The notes under the pieces: model-generated | Told to the model about the DNA's origin: nothing | The model's database searches: none | The model's input: the letters and a program-made list of their open reading frames with translations, nothing else | Shown: one piece after another, positions 1-8,554 of the stretch | How the letters are laid out: each line of letters begins with the position of its first letter | Position numbering within the stretch: position 1 is the stretch's first letter | Position numbers and translations under genes: made by a program | NCBI RefSeq assembly: GCF_018863395.1 | Contig: NZ_JAHKRR010000003.1 | Span: 248,001-312,000 of the forward strand | Origin: Sinomicrobium weinanense | GTDB lineage: Bacteria > Bacteroidota > Bacteroidia > Flavobacteriales > Flavobacteriaceae | Direction of reading: 5' to 3' | Length of the DNA stretch: 64,000 nt

Positions 1-585
1 CTGGTCCCGATAAAGAGCCCCGTGTCACAGGGCAGCTATGAAATGGGAAGGATAGACAGTGAATTGATGTACGATATCGTAAAGAAATGGAACTGGGGCA
101 ATTCCAATTCTCCGAACATCTATCACGATCCGGAAACCCGGAAAAACAGCATTTCGTACCGCAGCAACATGGCAAGGCTCGTGGAAACCCTCCTTGAGGA
201 AGGCCAGAAAGAAAAAGCCCGGGAAGTCGTGAACCTGGCCATGGATCAGTTGCCTTTTGAATATTACGGATATTACGTTTTCCTCGAACCTTATGTCGAT
301 GGTTATTACAAAACCGGGCAAACCGAAAAGGCCAGGAAACTCTTCCTTGAAATAGCTCAAAAGTATCAGGAAAACCTGTCGTACTACCTCTCTTCCGGAA
401 AAGCCTTCACCGAGCAGGATAAAATGTTATACGACATACAGAGATACCGCAGTCTCGTGGATATTGTAGTGGAAAACGACGAAGAGGACTTCGGCAAAAA
501 ACAAACGGAGACCTTTAACCAATATCTCGATCAGTTGGAGAAATCTTACGGAGGAGAAAGTGATTCCCTCGAAATCGTGGAATGA
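1..585 (+). CDS. DUF2723 family membrane protein, C-terminal part (5' end outside window)
   Basis: The reading frame is open to the left edge, so this is the tail of a longer gene that ends at a TGA at 583-585. The GTG at base 22 is not a credible start. What remains (about 194 residues) is soluble and helical: a segment containing KWNWGNSNSPNIYHD followed by two TPR-like helical pairs (EGQKEKAREVV, TGQTEKARKLF). This matches the C-terminus of the large Bacteroidota DUF2723 proteins, which have an N-terminal multi-pass GT-C-like membrane region. The membrane part is not visible here. The family is thought to contain membrane glycosyltransferases, but the substrate is unknown. No terminator follows; mscL starts about 120 bp downstream on the same strand. 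The assignment rests on the tail only. Confidence 0.7.
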   Translation: MVPIKSPVSQGSYEMGRIDSELMYDIVKKWNWGNSNSPNIYHDPETRKNSISYRSNMARLVETLLEEGQKEKAREVVNLAMDQLPFEYYGYYVFLEPYVDGYYKTGQTEKARKLFLEIAQKYQENLSYYLSSGKAFTEQDKMLYDIQRYRSLVDIVVENDEEDFGKKQTETFNQYLDQLEKSYGGESDSLEIVE

Positions 586-618
586 TATAACACAAAAAGA
601 TTCGGAGTATTAACATTT

Positions 619-651
619 TTTGAAAGAACATAAATTTTTTTTGTATTTTAG
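619..651 (+). promoter_or_regulatory. Candidate promoter of mscL
   Basis: TTTG at 619-622 is followed after 21 bp by TATTTTAG at 644-651, which is one mismatch from the Bacteroidota -7 consensus TAnnTTTG. The predicted leader to the ATG at 704 is about 45 nt. The region is AT-rich, so chance matches are likely. Confidence 0.35.
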
Positions 652-703
652 TCCATGTTATCGATCTATTTAATTTTTTATATACATTTTTTCTTAAAAA
701 GAT

Positions 704-1117
704 ATGGGTTTCTTTAAGGATTTTAAATCGTTCCTGCTAAAGGGCGATATCGTCAACCTGGCTACGGCCGTTATCGTGGCCGGTGCTTTTGGAAAAATCG
801 TTTCCTCATTTACCAATGACATTTTAATGCCTCCCATAGGCCTGCTTCTGGGAGATGTGGATTTTTCCGAACTGAAGTATGTACTCAAGGATGCTGTTAC
901 CGATGCGTCAGGAGAAATTACCACGGCAGCGGTTTCGATCAATTACGGTAACTTTATACAGTTTATTATCGATTTTATTATCATCGGTTTCTGTATCTTT
1001 ATGATACTGAAAGCCTATGAAAAAAGCAAGAAAAAGGAAGAACCCGCACCCGCAGCACCTGCCGGCCCAACCCAGGAGGAACTGCTTGCAGAGATCAGGG
1101 ATTTACTGAAAAAATAG
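704..1117 (+). CDS. mscL: Large-conductance mechanosensitive channel MscL
   Basis: A 137-residue protein of normal family length. It has the N-terminal amphipathic segment (MGFFKDFKSFLLKGD), TM1 at about residues 14-42 carrying the pore sequence AVIVAGAFGKIV followed by the conserved NDILMPPIG loop, a periplasmic loop, TM2 at about 82-105, and a C-terminal charged helix ending in EELLAEIRDLLKK. MscL is a homopentameric inner-membrane channel that opens at near-lytic tension to release solutes during osmotic downshock. It is probably monocistronic: a strong terminator follows 26 bp after the stop, and the next gene (asd) has its own promoter box. An Ala-Pro-rich hinge before the last helix is longer than in the E. 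coli protein. Confidence 0.97.
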   Translation: MGFFKDFKSFLLKGDIVNLATAVIVAGAFGKIVSSFTNDILMPPIGLLLGDVDFSELKYVLKDAVTDASGEITTAAVSINYGNFIQFIIDFIIIGFCIFMILKAYEKSKKKEEPAPAAPAGPTQEELLAEIRDLLKK

Positions 1118-1143
1118 ACCGCATCACTACATATTCTAACCAA

Positions 1144-1168
1144 ACCCTCCCTGCGGAGGGTCTTTTTT
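1144..1168 (+). terminator. Intrinsic terminator of mscL
   Basis: A perfect 7-bp stem ACCCTCC (1144-1150) / GGAGGGT (1155-1161) with a CTGC loop, followed directly by a C and seven Ts. It lies 27 bp after the mscL stop. Confidence 0.9.
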
Positions 1169-1328
1169 TAACAGCCAGGATGCTTTCGTGCTCCTAAATC
1201 CAACATTGAAATAATTCCTCGATCATAAGTCCCGAAACTTCCGGTGTTTTGTTATCAATGTGGTAGCCGAGACGTTTGTTACAAATAAAACATTTTGTTT
1301 CAAAAATATAATTCTTTTCTTTTTGCAC

Positions 1329-1358
1329 TTGTCCCTATGCTTTTTATACCTACTTTTG
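1329..1358 (+). promoter_or_regulatory. Candidate promoter of asd
   Basis: TTG at 1329-1331, a 19-bp spacer, and an exact TAnnTTTG match (TACTTTTG, 1351-1358). The predicted transcript start lies about 35 nt before the asd ATG. Confidence 0.6.
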
Positions 1359-1401
1359 CTAACTCAAAGTTGTTTAACAATTATATAGCTAATACAGACA
1401 A

Positions 1402-2394
1402 ATGAAAGTTGCAGTTGTAGGAGCCACCGGAATGGTTGGCGAAGTTATGTTGCAGGTGCTTGCGGAGCGCCGTTTTCCCGTAACAGAATTATTACCCGTT
1501 GCTTCGGAGAGGTCCGTAGGGAAAGAGGTAATTTTTCAAGGCAAGCCTCACAAGGTTATCGGCCTGGCCGATGCCGTAGCGGCAAAACCGGCGATTGCCC
1601 TGTTCTCTGCGGGAGGCGCCATTTCCCTGGAATGGGCACCCAAATTTGCAGCGGCGGGCACTACGGTTATCGACAATTCCTCGGCATGGCGTATGGACCC
1701 CGACAAAAAACTGGTAGTCCCTGAGATCAATGCCAGCCAGATCACCCGGGAAGACAAGATCATTGCCAATCCCAACTGCTCTACCATACAGATGGTGATG
1801 GCCCTAGCCCCGTTACATAAAAAATATACCATAAACAGGGTCGTGGTTTCCACATATCAGTCCATTACAGGCACCGGGGTCAAAGCCGTACGCCAATTGG
1901 AAAACGAATATGCAGGCCAACAGGGAGAAATGGCATATCCCTATCCTATACACAGAAATGCATTGCCACACTGCGATGTTTTCGAGGAGAACGGCTACAC
2001 CAAGGAAGAAATGAAACTTGTGAGGGAAACCCAGAAAATACTGGACGATAATACTATTGCAGTAACCTCCACAGCCATTCGCATACCTGTTGTAGGCGGC
2101 CACAGCGAATCGGTGAACCTGCAGTTTGAAAATGATTTTGACGTAAACGATATCCGGAAACTCCTGAACGAAACCCCCGGGGTTACCGTTCAGGACAATA
2201 CAGACACCAACACCTATCCTATGCCCATCTATGCCCAGGGCAAAGATGACGTTTTCGTAGGCCGGATACGCCGCGACCATTCCCAACCCAACAGCCTCAA
2301 CCTCTGGATTGTCGCCGATAACCTGAGAAAAGGAGCGGCTACCAATACGGTACAAATAGCCGAATACCTTGCGGCCAATCAACTGGCAGGCTAA
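1402..2394 (+). CDS. asd: Aspartate-semialdehyde dehydrogenase
   Basis: A 330-residue enzyme that reduces 4-aspartyl phosphate to aspartate 4-semialdehyde with NADPH, at the branch point to diaminopimelate/lysine, threonine and methionine. The N-terminus has the nucleotide-binding motif GATGMVGEVM (residues 8-17). The catalytic cysteine is Cys126 in NPNCST, and the downstream substrate-binding part contains RIPVVGGHSESVN. The C-terminal motif LNLWIVADNLRKGAA is typical. Length and motifs place it in the bacterial Asd family. It stands alone between mscL and the metal-uptake cluster, so it is probably transcribed from its own promoter (1329-1358). A hairpin and a palindromic repeat follow the stop. 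Confidence 0.97.
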   Translation: MKVAVVGATGMVGEVMLQVLAERRFPVTELLPVASERSVGKEVIFQGKPHKVIGLADAVAAKPAIALFSAGGAISLEWAPKFAAAGTTVIDNSSAWRMDPDKKLVVPEINASQITREDKIIANPNCSTIQMVMALAPLHKKYTINRVVVSTYQSITGTGVKAVRQLENEYAGQQGEMAYPYPIHRNALPHCDVFEENGYTKEEMKLVRETQKILDDNTIAVTSTAIRIPVVGGHSESVNLQFENDFDVNDIRKLLNETPGVTVQDNTDTNTYPMPIYAQGKDDVFVGRIRRDHSQPNSLNLWIVADNLRKGAATNTVQIAEYLAANQLAG

Positions 2395-2396
2395 CA

Positions 2397-2474
2397 CGTC
2401 CCGGCTTGAAAACTGATGTTTTCCGGGACGGTCCCCCTCTGCCTTAGGGGGAGATGCCGAAGGCAGAGGGGGAC
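2397..2474. repeat. Two adjacent inverted repeats after asd (hairpin plus palindromic intergenic repeat)
   Basis: The first hairpin pairs CGTCCCGG (2397-2404) with CCGGGACG (2423-2430). The second is a perfect 15-bp inverted repeat, GTCCCCCTCTGCCTT (2431-2445) with its complement at 2460-2474, enclosing a 14-nt loop that itself starts with AGGGGGAG. The first may act as the asd terminator although no T tract follows. The second looks like the G/C-run palindromic repeats scattered between Bacteroidota genes. This is the only copy in the window. Confidence 0.7.
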
Positions 2475-2534
2475 TATTAACACCATCTTCCCAATAATTT
2501 GTTAAACATTCCGTTTATTGTATTTTGTTTTTTA

Positions 2535-2542
2535 TACTTTTG
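2535..2542 (+). promoter_or_regulatory. -7 promoter box before the small CxxC gene
   Basis: TACTTTTG is an exact TAnnTTTG match ending 6 bp before the ATG at 2549. No good TTTG lies at the usual distance upstream. If used, the transcript would be leaderless or nearly so. Confidence 0.35.
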
Positions 2543-2548
2543 CTCCGC

Positions 2549-2869
2549 ATGAAGGCATTTAGGGTACATATTGGCTTTTCCCTTATTTTTGCAGTATTAT
2601 TTTCCATACTGTTCCAGGCCTTTCACATTATAGATCACGCTACGGACAACATCCCGCTGCCATCGGAAAAGCAAAGTATGGTCACCACATCGGCCTCCAA
2701 ATGTCCCGTATGTGATTTTAAATTCTCGGTATTCCACACTCCCGGGATCCTCCATTTCACCCCGGTGGAAACCATTGAACCCGTAGTATACATTAACTTC
2801 TATACTCCGGCCTCCACCACTTTTCGCGATAAGTCCCTGGCACTCAGGGCACCCCCGTATAACGCATAA
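2549..2869 (+). CDS. Small membrane protein with a CPVCDF motif, next to a TonB-dependent receptor
   Basis: 106 residues from the ATG at 2549; the reading frame extends upstream to a TTG at 2525, but MKAFRVHIGF is the more natural start. One N-terminal hydrophobic helix (about residues 6-22) is followed by HIIDHATD, then CPVCDFKF in the middle and a C-terminal part ending in RAPPYNA. The two cysteines and the histidines could bind metal. I do not recognise a named family with certainty. Small proteins of this shape, with a membrane helix, an H..DH segment and a CPVC-type motif, precede metal-type TonB receptors in flavobacteria. The gene sits 216 bp before such a receptor on the same strand, which is the main functional clue. 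Confidence 0.65.
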   Translation: MKAFRVHIGFSLIFAVLFSILFQAFHIIDHATDNIPLPSEKQSMVTTSASKCPVCDFKFSVFHTPGILHFTPVETIEPVVYINFYTPASTTFRDKSLALRAPPYNA

Positions 2870-3085
2870 CAGCCTCCCAAACCGGATCATCGTATACACT
2901 GCGAACAAGCACCTGTTTTGCAGTGTTTCACGTATTTGATCCTTATAATTTATCCGGAATATTTTCCTGATCCGTTTGTTTATCGCACAACGCCCCTTTC
3001 CGTTCGAAAAGGCAAAAAGAGGCTATAAGACCATCCTGCAGGGAGTAATACTACACTCCCCTCCTAATCAAAATCGTTAGAACGC

Positions 3086-5503
3086 ATGAAACCAGCATTC
3101 CCCCTATTCCTGTTCATCTCCCTTTTGGGAAGCATAACAACTGCCACATCACAAAACTGTACGGCGGTGTTCAAAGGAGAAGTCACCGACTTTCACGACG
3201 GCAAACCTCTTATGAATGCCCTGATACAGCTCATCGGAACCGATAAGGCAACCGCTTCCGATATCGATGGCAGTTTTGTTATAAACGGTATATGTCCCGG
3301 CCGTTATGAAGTGGAAATATCTCATGAATCCTGCAACACCCGTATCATGTCCGTCGAGATTTCGGGAACCACTACACAACCCATCACCCTGGAACACCAC
3401 CTCGAAGAACTCAAGGAAGTCGTTGTGGAAGGCAGCAGGGACCATCCTGTTACCAATTCCGCAACAGAACAAATACTGCACACCGATGTCATTGAAAAGT
3501 TCAGCAGTGCTTCCCTGGGCGATGCCTTAAAGGAAATAAGCGGGGTCTCTTCCCTGAATACGGGAAGTGCCATCGTAAAACCCGTAATCCAGGGATTGCA
3601 CAGCAGCCGGATCATTACCATGAACAACGGTGTAAGACTTCAGGACCAGGAGTGGGGCATAGAGCACGCCCCTAATCTCGACCTGAACGCCGCCGGGAGC
3701 CTCACCGTGGTAAAAGGCGCAGCAGCATTGCAATACGGTGGAGATGCCATAGGCGGGGTGATCATAGCCGATCCGGAAAAGATCCCCGTAAAAGACACTA
3801 TCTACGGAAAAACCCTGCTCTCCGGGGCCACCAACGGCCGCGGAGGGGCTTTGGTGTCCTCACTTACCAAAAGTTATAAAAGCGGGTGGTACTGGTCCGC
3901 ACAGGGTACACTAAAACGCTTTGGCGATGGTAAAGCCCCGGACTATTCCCTCACCAATACCGGGTATTCCCAACAGGCCTTCAGCGCCTCTTTCGGGCTG
4001 AACAAGTTTACATACGGTTTTGATGTGTATTACAGCTTTTACCGGAATGAGATCGGAATACTAAGAGCTTCTCATATAGGCAGTGTCGAAGATATGTTCC
4101 ACGCCATCAACAGCAGGCAGCCTTCAGTCATAGAACCTTTTTCCTACGACATTAACGCCCCGAAACAGGACATTACCCACCATCTCGCTAAAGTGAGGTT
4201 CTTCAAGCGTTTTCAAAACCTGGGAAAACTGAGCCTGCAATACGATTTTCAACAAAACAACCGCCTGGAATACGATATCCGCAAGGGAGACCTCAAAGGA
4301 ATTCCCGCCATGGATATGGAACTGACCACTCATACCCTGTCTTCCGATTTTCAGTTTGATTCCCGTTCCGATTACAAGATAAATACAGGGGCAACATTCC
4401 AGTACCAGACCAACTTTCCCGATCCCCGGACCAGGGTAAGAAGGCTGATCCCCGATTACGACCGTTATACTTTCGGGATATACGGGGCCGGTTCCTATCA
4501 CCTCACGGACGCCCTGACCTTAGACGCCGGTGCCAGGTATGACTTTACCCGGATGGACGCTAAAAAATTCTACTTTAACACCCGTTGGGAGCAAAAGGGC
4601 TACGACCGGGATTTTCAGGATATTATTATCGGTGAAGAAGGCAATCAATTGCTGACCAATCCCGTTTTCGATTTCCACAACATCTCTGCTACTGCCGGGA
4701 TCAAATACAATATGGACACCTATGGAGAAGTCCTGTTCAACTACGCCCTGGCCGGCAGGGCACCGAACCCCTCCGAATTGTTCAGTGACGGCCTGCACCA
4801 TTCTGCCGCAGCCATAGAGCTGGGAGATTTGAGAATGGACCAGGAAACCTCACACAAGTTTTCGGCCTCTTATGCCAGGAACACAGGGGAATTTCAGTTT
4901 ACCGTAGCTCCCTATGCCAATTTTGTCCACAATTTTATCCTGCTGGAGCCTACCGGGTCTGAACAGACCATACGGGGGGCATTCCCTGTATGGGAATACA
5001 AACAGGTAAATGCGAGATTGCTCGGCATAGACCTGGATGCCAGCTACCGGTTTCTGGATCACTGGACCTTTACACACAAATTTTCTTATGTATACGGCAA
5101 AGACATTACGCGCAACAGGCCTTTGATAGACATCCCCCCGGCCAACACCTCCAACCGGATCACCTTTTCCAAACCCGAATGGAAGAATTTAAGGCTAACT
5201 CTCCGGAGCGACTATTTCTTCCGGCAGAATGAATTTCCGAATAACAATTTCCCCGTCCGCCTGCCCGAAAACGGGGAATATGTAGACCGGGAACTCGATA
5301 TAAGCACCCCGCCCTCTGCATATCACCTGCTGGGTTTTGATGCCTCGGCCGGTTTTCACTTTATAAAACATTCCGAGATCACCGTAGGGCTTACCGTAGA
5401 CAATATTCTGAACACCAATTACAGGGATTACCTGAACAGGCTCCGGTTCTTTGCGGACGACCTGGGCAGAAACTTTAAGTTACAGATAAAAATAAATTAT
5501 TAA
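3086..5503 (+). CDS. TonB-dependent receptor, probable metal (zinc-type) uptake
   Basis: An 805-residue outer-membrane receptor. It has a signal peptide (about 1-22, ending TATSQ), a carboxypeptidase-regulatory-like beta domain (about 28-110), a plug domain (about 125-235) and a C-terminal beta barrel ending in the aromatic-rich strand FKLQIKINY. The plug carries QGLHSSRIITMNNGVRLQDQ and DAIGGVI, the pattern seen in ZnuD-like and other metal receptors rather than in SusC proteins. No SusD partner lies nearby. It is flanked by a small CxxC membrane protein upstream and a lipoprotein 19 bp downstream, so it is probably co-transcribed with at least the latter. The substrate is inferred: zinc or another transition metal is most likely, but a siderophore or heme is not excluded. 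Confidence 0.85.
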   Translation: MKPAFPLFLFISLLGSITTATSQNCTAVFKGEVTDFHDGKPLMNALIQLIGTDKATASDIDGSFVINGICPGRYEVEISHESCNTRIMSVEISGTTTQPITLEHHLEELKEVVVEGSRDHPVTNSATEQILHTDVIEKFSSASLGDALKEISGVSSLNTGSAIVKPVIQGLHSSRIITMNNGVRLQDQEWGIEHAPNLDLNAAGSLTVVKGAAALQYGGDAIGGVIIADPEKIPVKDTIYGKTLLSGATNGRGGALVSSLTKSYKSGWYWSAQGTLKRFGDGKAPDYSLTNTGYSQQAFSASFGLNKFTYGFDVYYSFYRNEIGILRASHIGSVEDMFHAINSRQPSVIEPFSYDINAPKQDITHHLAKVRFFKRFQNLGKLSLQYDFQQNNRLEYDIRKGDLKGIPAMDMELTTHTLSSDFQFDSRSDYKINTGATFQYQTNFPDPRTRVRRLIPDYDRYTFGIYGAGSYHLTDALTLDAGARYDFTRMDAKKFYFNTRWEQKGYDRDFQDIIIGEEGNQLLTNPVFDFHNISATAGIKYNMDTYGEVLFNYALAGRAPNPSELFSDGLHHSAAAIELGDLRMDQETSHKFSASYARNTGEFQFTVAPYANFVHNFILLEPTGSEQTIRGAFPVWEYKQVNARLLGIDLDASYRFLDHWTFTHKFSYVYGKDITRNRPLIDIPPANTSNRITFSKPEWKNLRLTLRSDYFFRQNEFPNNNFPVRLPENGEYVDRELDISTPPSAYHLLGFDASAGFHFIKHSEITVGLTVDNILNTNYRDYLNRLRFFADDLGRNFKLQIKINY

Positions 5504-5522
5504 CTCTAAAACCATTTATACA

Positions 5523-6092
5523 ATGAAAACCATCAAATTATTAGCGCTGTTTATCACAGGCTCCGTGTTGTTGGCCTCCTGCTCCAGTGACGATGACAAT
5601 CCAGAGGTGATCAACGAGGAAGAACTGATCACTACGATGACGGTAACCCTGATTGCAGATAATGCAAATGATGTAGTACTGGAGATTTTCGATGAAGACG
5701 GGCAGGACGGCCCCGCCGAACCCAATGTTAAAGTTTCCGGCAGCCTTAAGGCCAATACCACTTATGCCGGCACCGTACAACTCGAAAATGAAACCGAAGA
5801 CCCGGCCGAAGACATTACCGAAGAAGTTAAAGAGGAAGCTGATGAGCACCAGTTTTTCTTCGCCGTTACCGGAAACCTGAATACTCCCGAGTATGACGAT
5901 ACCGAAAACGACTACCTGGGTAACGGAAGCGACAACTACGTAGGGATCAAGTTTTTACTAACCACGACCGAGCCTGGAGAAGGGACTTTTAAGGTGACCC
6001 TGATCCACGAACCCAAAAAACCGAATAACGGTATAAGCGATGCAGGCGGAGAAACCGATGCAACAGCAACATTCCCTGTTAATGTCGAATAA
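5523..6092 (+). CDS. Surface lipoprotein of the family annotated as type 1 periplasmic binding fold superfamily
   Basis: 189 residues. The lipobox LLASC puts the lipidated Cys at position 20, followed by SSDDDN, an acidic signature like the Bacteroidota surface-lipoprotein export signal. The mature part is very acidic and beta-rich, with NEEELITTMTVTL near the start, the segment NETEDPAEDITEE in the middle and a Gly/Asp-rich end. This flavobacterial family is often found beside TonB-dependent receptors and is generically annotated as type 1 periplasmic binding fold. It starts 19 bp after the receptor stop and ends at a strong terminator, so it is the last gene of this unit. A role in presenting the receptor's substrate is inferred from position and acidity. 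Confidence 0.75.
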   Translation: MKTIKLLALFITGSVLLASCSSDDDNPEVINEEELITTMTVTLIADNANDVVLEIFDEDGQDGPAEPNVKVSGSLKANTTYAGTVQLENETEDPAEDITEEVKEEADEHQFFFAVTGNLNTPEYDDTENDYLGNGSDNYVGIKFLLTTTEPGEGTFKVTLIHEPKKPNNGISDAGGETDATATFPVNVE

Positions 6093-6112
6093 CCGGTAAG
6101 AGGACTAAAAGT

Positions 6113-6142
6113 AAAAAAGCTGCCTTTACGGCGGCTTTTTTT
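6113..6142 (+). terminator. Intrinsic terminator of the receptor/lipoprotein unit
   Basis: AAAAGCTGCC (6115-6124) pairs with GGCGGCTTTT (6130-6139), with one G-T wobble, a TTTAC loop and a T tract through 6142. The flanking A tract also makes it usable in the other direction. Confidence 0.85.
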
Positions 6143-6793
6143 ATGCCAGTAACAATGCCTCCGTTAAAATATATACGATGAATTCCGCTACTACAACCAA
6201 AAGCATTGTTCTTTGTTTTTAAGATGAATGTTCCGTGTATTCGAATAAGAAGTAGAAAAGATAATCCAAAAAGGGGGCGCCGACTTATAATTGCAAGCCG
6301 AAACGCCACTCCTTTAAGGCCCCCTAAAACCTAATAAATTTTTTTACAAAATCACTATTTCCCAAAAACGGCAGTCAGTATTTCCATACATATCTCTCAG
6401 TCAGTATCCGCTTCCGGGCCTCAGGTAAAGACACCTGTTTTTTTCAGATCGTGGTGTAAAAGTATAGCACCCTTAATACCTATACAACAAGTTGTACTCT
6501 ACATTTATAAATCAAGGGTAGTAATTTCCATATTTTTACTACATCAAAAATTAAATAAAAAACTGTAAATCAACTAAATAAAAACGAACATTATGTTAAA
6601 ACGGAAGGGTATAAAGCAAAGGGAGCAAAAACCGGAAAACATACATATTTTACAGATTAGAAATAAAAAATAAGGAGAAATCACTTATTTATACAGATGT
6701 ATTTTCCCTTTCTTTTTTTAATGGCCTGATAAAACAGGGAGAATAAACACCGGTTTCTTCATAAAAGTACGGCAAACGGCAGCAGTATTACAT
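6143..6793. other. 650-bp AT-rich gap between convergent genes, no gene seen
   Basis: I see no convincing gene. It holds an inverted repeat, AGGGGGC (6272-6278) / GCCCCCT (6319-6325), with a T run about 15 bp further on. There is also a 14-bp near-palindrome TACAACAAGTTGTA (6483-6496), and a weak stem with a T-rich flank at about 6655-6712 that could end the minus-strand regulator transcript. A 26-codon frame at 6593-6673 (MLKRKGIKQR...) has no supporting evidence. Confidence 0.5.
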
Positions 6794-8527
6794 TCAGACC
6801 GTCCGATCTTTCGCGAGCTTTTCTTCTTTAAGATTCTTTACAAAATAAGAAGGATAGATCCCGGTATGCCGGTAAAACGAACTGGCAAAAGATTGTGCGG
6901 TATTATAGCCGGCTTCTTCGGCAATACCGCTTATACTGTAAGAATACAGGCGTTCTTCATTTTTAAGGCGGTATATGATATGATCTACCCGAAGGCTTTG
7001 CAGGTATTTGCTGAAATTCATTTTCCTGGAGGTATTGATCACCCGGGACAGGTAGGTAGAATTGGTGTTGAGTTCCTTGGCCAGGCTATGCAGGGTGATC
7101 TCAGGGTTGGTAAATCGTTTGGTGTTTTCAAATTGTAGCAGTGCTTTTTCGATATCCCGGAATATTTCTTCGGGCACTCCGGAGTCTTTTATAACGGCTA
7201 TACTGACACGCGAACTATCTCCTATTTCTGAATGATTTCCATACATCAGTTTCCTGTACCGCAATTTATATATACGCTGCTTCTGATAATAATACACCAG
7301 CAGCACCCCCATCAATACCGTGGCCACCAGAAGAACCAGTTTATAAGCCCTGTTTTTCCAGTCTTTTTGCTCCAGTGCACTGATCAATTTCTCCTTTTGA
7401 CGCAACAGGTGTGGTGTGTCGTAATTTCGCGTGATCTCGCCATCCATAGCCCGGTTTTCCATGAGCTCTTTATCGAGTTTCAACAGTTTATCTACATAAA
7501 ACAGTTGGTCTTCCTTTTCCTGCTTCCGGCTGTGATAATCTATCATATATTCATAAACCTGCCTCAGCTCTCTGAATTTGTAGTTTAATGCTTCGGCCGC
7601 CGTGTCAACCTCCAAAAATGTAGAGAGCGCTTTTTCTTTTTGCCCTGACTTTTCATACGACTTCCCCATATAATATTTGGCCAGGACCACATTGCGCTCT
7701 TTGGTAAGATGCGGTAGGGCTTTATGTATACTGTCCAGGGCGGCCTGGTAATTGCCATCGTAATATTCGGCCTTACCTCCAACAGACACTCCCCAGTAAT
7801 ACCTCATCGTATCATCGTGCTTCAGACTCTCATCTATGCCTTTACGGGCATAAATTTTGGCAGAGTCTATTTCCCCCACATCGATATAACTCAAAGACAA
7901 GTTAAACATCGCATTCAGGTGATGTGATATATACCGATCTTCGCGCATCGTATCATCACAATAAATCCTTTTGTATTCCCGATCGTTTTCCAGGGCCGTC
8001 AAATGCTCCTTATTGATCTTCAATGCTCCCTGATAATCCCCGGTTTTTCCTTTTAATGCACCAATTGCGGGACGTATGCCCATCAATTGTTTAATGTTAT
8101 TCCGTTCCACGGCATATTCATATCCGGTCAGATAATGATTCGTGGCTTGTCTGTAATTGGCCAAATGAAAATACCAGTACCCTTTTAACAGGTATCCGAC
8201 CGCAGGATGCGTTTTATCTTTAGAATTTTTGGTCAGTGCAATGATCGTATCTGCATATTGCAGTCCCATCTCCGGGCCAAATGCCGAAGCATAGTAATAA
8301 TGCCCTTTGGCCATACGCACCGAATCCTTTTCCGCACGGCCTTTTTCTATATATATGTCCGCGATCTTCTTTGCCGTCAGTGTATCTTTGGGAAGCCATT
8401 CATAGAACAGGGTATTCAGCTCTTTATAGGTCTTGCCGGACAGGGTATCCTTTGTCCGCTCCTGTCCCATCATCGTATTTACGCTTAAAAACAGGATACA
8501 AAGCAGCAACATGTAAAAATATCTCAT
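6794..8527 (-). CDS. Membrane one-component regulator: periplasmic TPR sensor, TM helix, AraC-type HTH
   Basis: 577 residues from the ATG at 8527; the frame extends to a TTG at 8533, but MRYFYMLLL is the better start. Order: signal peptide (to about residue 22), a helical TPR-like region (about 30-370, with repeats such as ALKINKEHLTALEN and YYMGKSYEKSGQKEKALSTF), one TM helix (about 394-413, YKLVLLVATVLMGVLL) and an AraC/XylS DNA-binding domain (about 470-570) with LAKELNTNSTYLSRVIN as first HTH and GYNTAQSFASSFYRHTG as second. This points to an inner-membrane protein sensing in the periplasm and binding DNA directly. The target is unknown. It lies 27 bp after a paralogue on the same strand and is probably co-transcribed with it. 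Confidence 0.85.
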   Translation of the reverse strand: MRYFYMLLLCILFLSVNTMMGQERTKDTLSGKTYKELNTLFYEWLPKDTLTAKKIADIYIEKGRAEKDSVRMAKGHYYYASAFGPEMGLQYADTIIALTKNSKDKTHPAVGYLLKGYWYFHLANYRQATNHYLTGYEYAVERNNIKQLMGIRPAIGALKGKTGDYQGALKINKEHLTALENDREYKRIYCDDTMREDRYISHHLNAMFNLSLSYIDVGEIDSAKIYARKGIDESLKHDDTMRYYWGVSVGGKAEYYDGNYQAALDSIHKALPHLTKERNVVLAKYYMGKSYEKSGQKEKALSTFLEVDTAAEALNYKFRELRQVYEYMIDYHSRKQEKEDQLFYVDKLLKLDKELMENRAMDGEITRNYDTPHLLRQKEKLISALEQKDWKNRAYKLVLLVATVLMGVLLVYYYQKQRIYKLRYRKLMYGNHSEIGDSSRVSIAVIKDSGVPEEIFRDIEKALLQFENTKRFTNPEITLHSLAKELNTNSTYLSRVINTSRKMNFSKYLQSLRVDHIIYRLKNEERLYSYSISGIAEEAGYNTAQSFASSFYRHTGIYPSYFVKNLKEEKLAKDRTV

Positions 8528-8554
8528 ATTCAAGGGGTTGTTTGGTATTCATGT

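Noticed and set aside
6593-6673. 26-codon frame in the gap after the lipoprotein
   Set aside because: No promoter box at the right distance, no known family, AT-rich DNA where short frames arise by chance.
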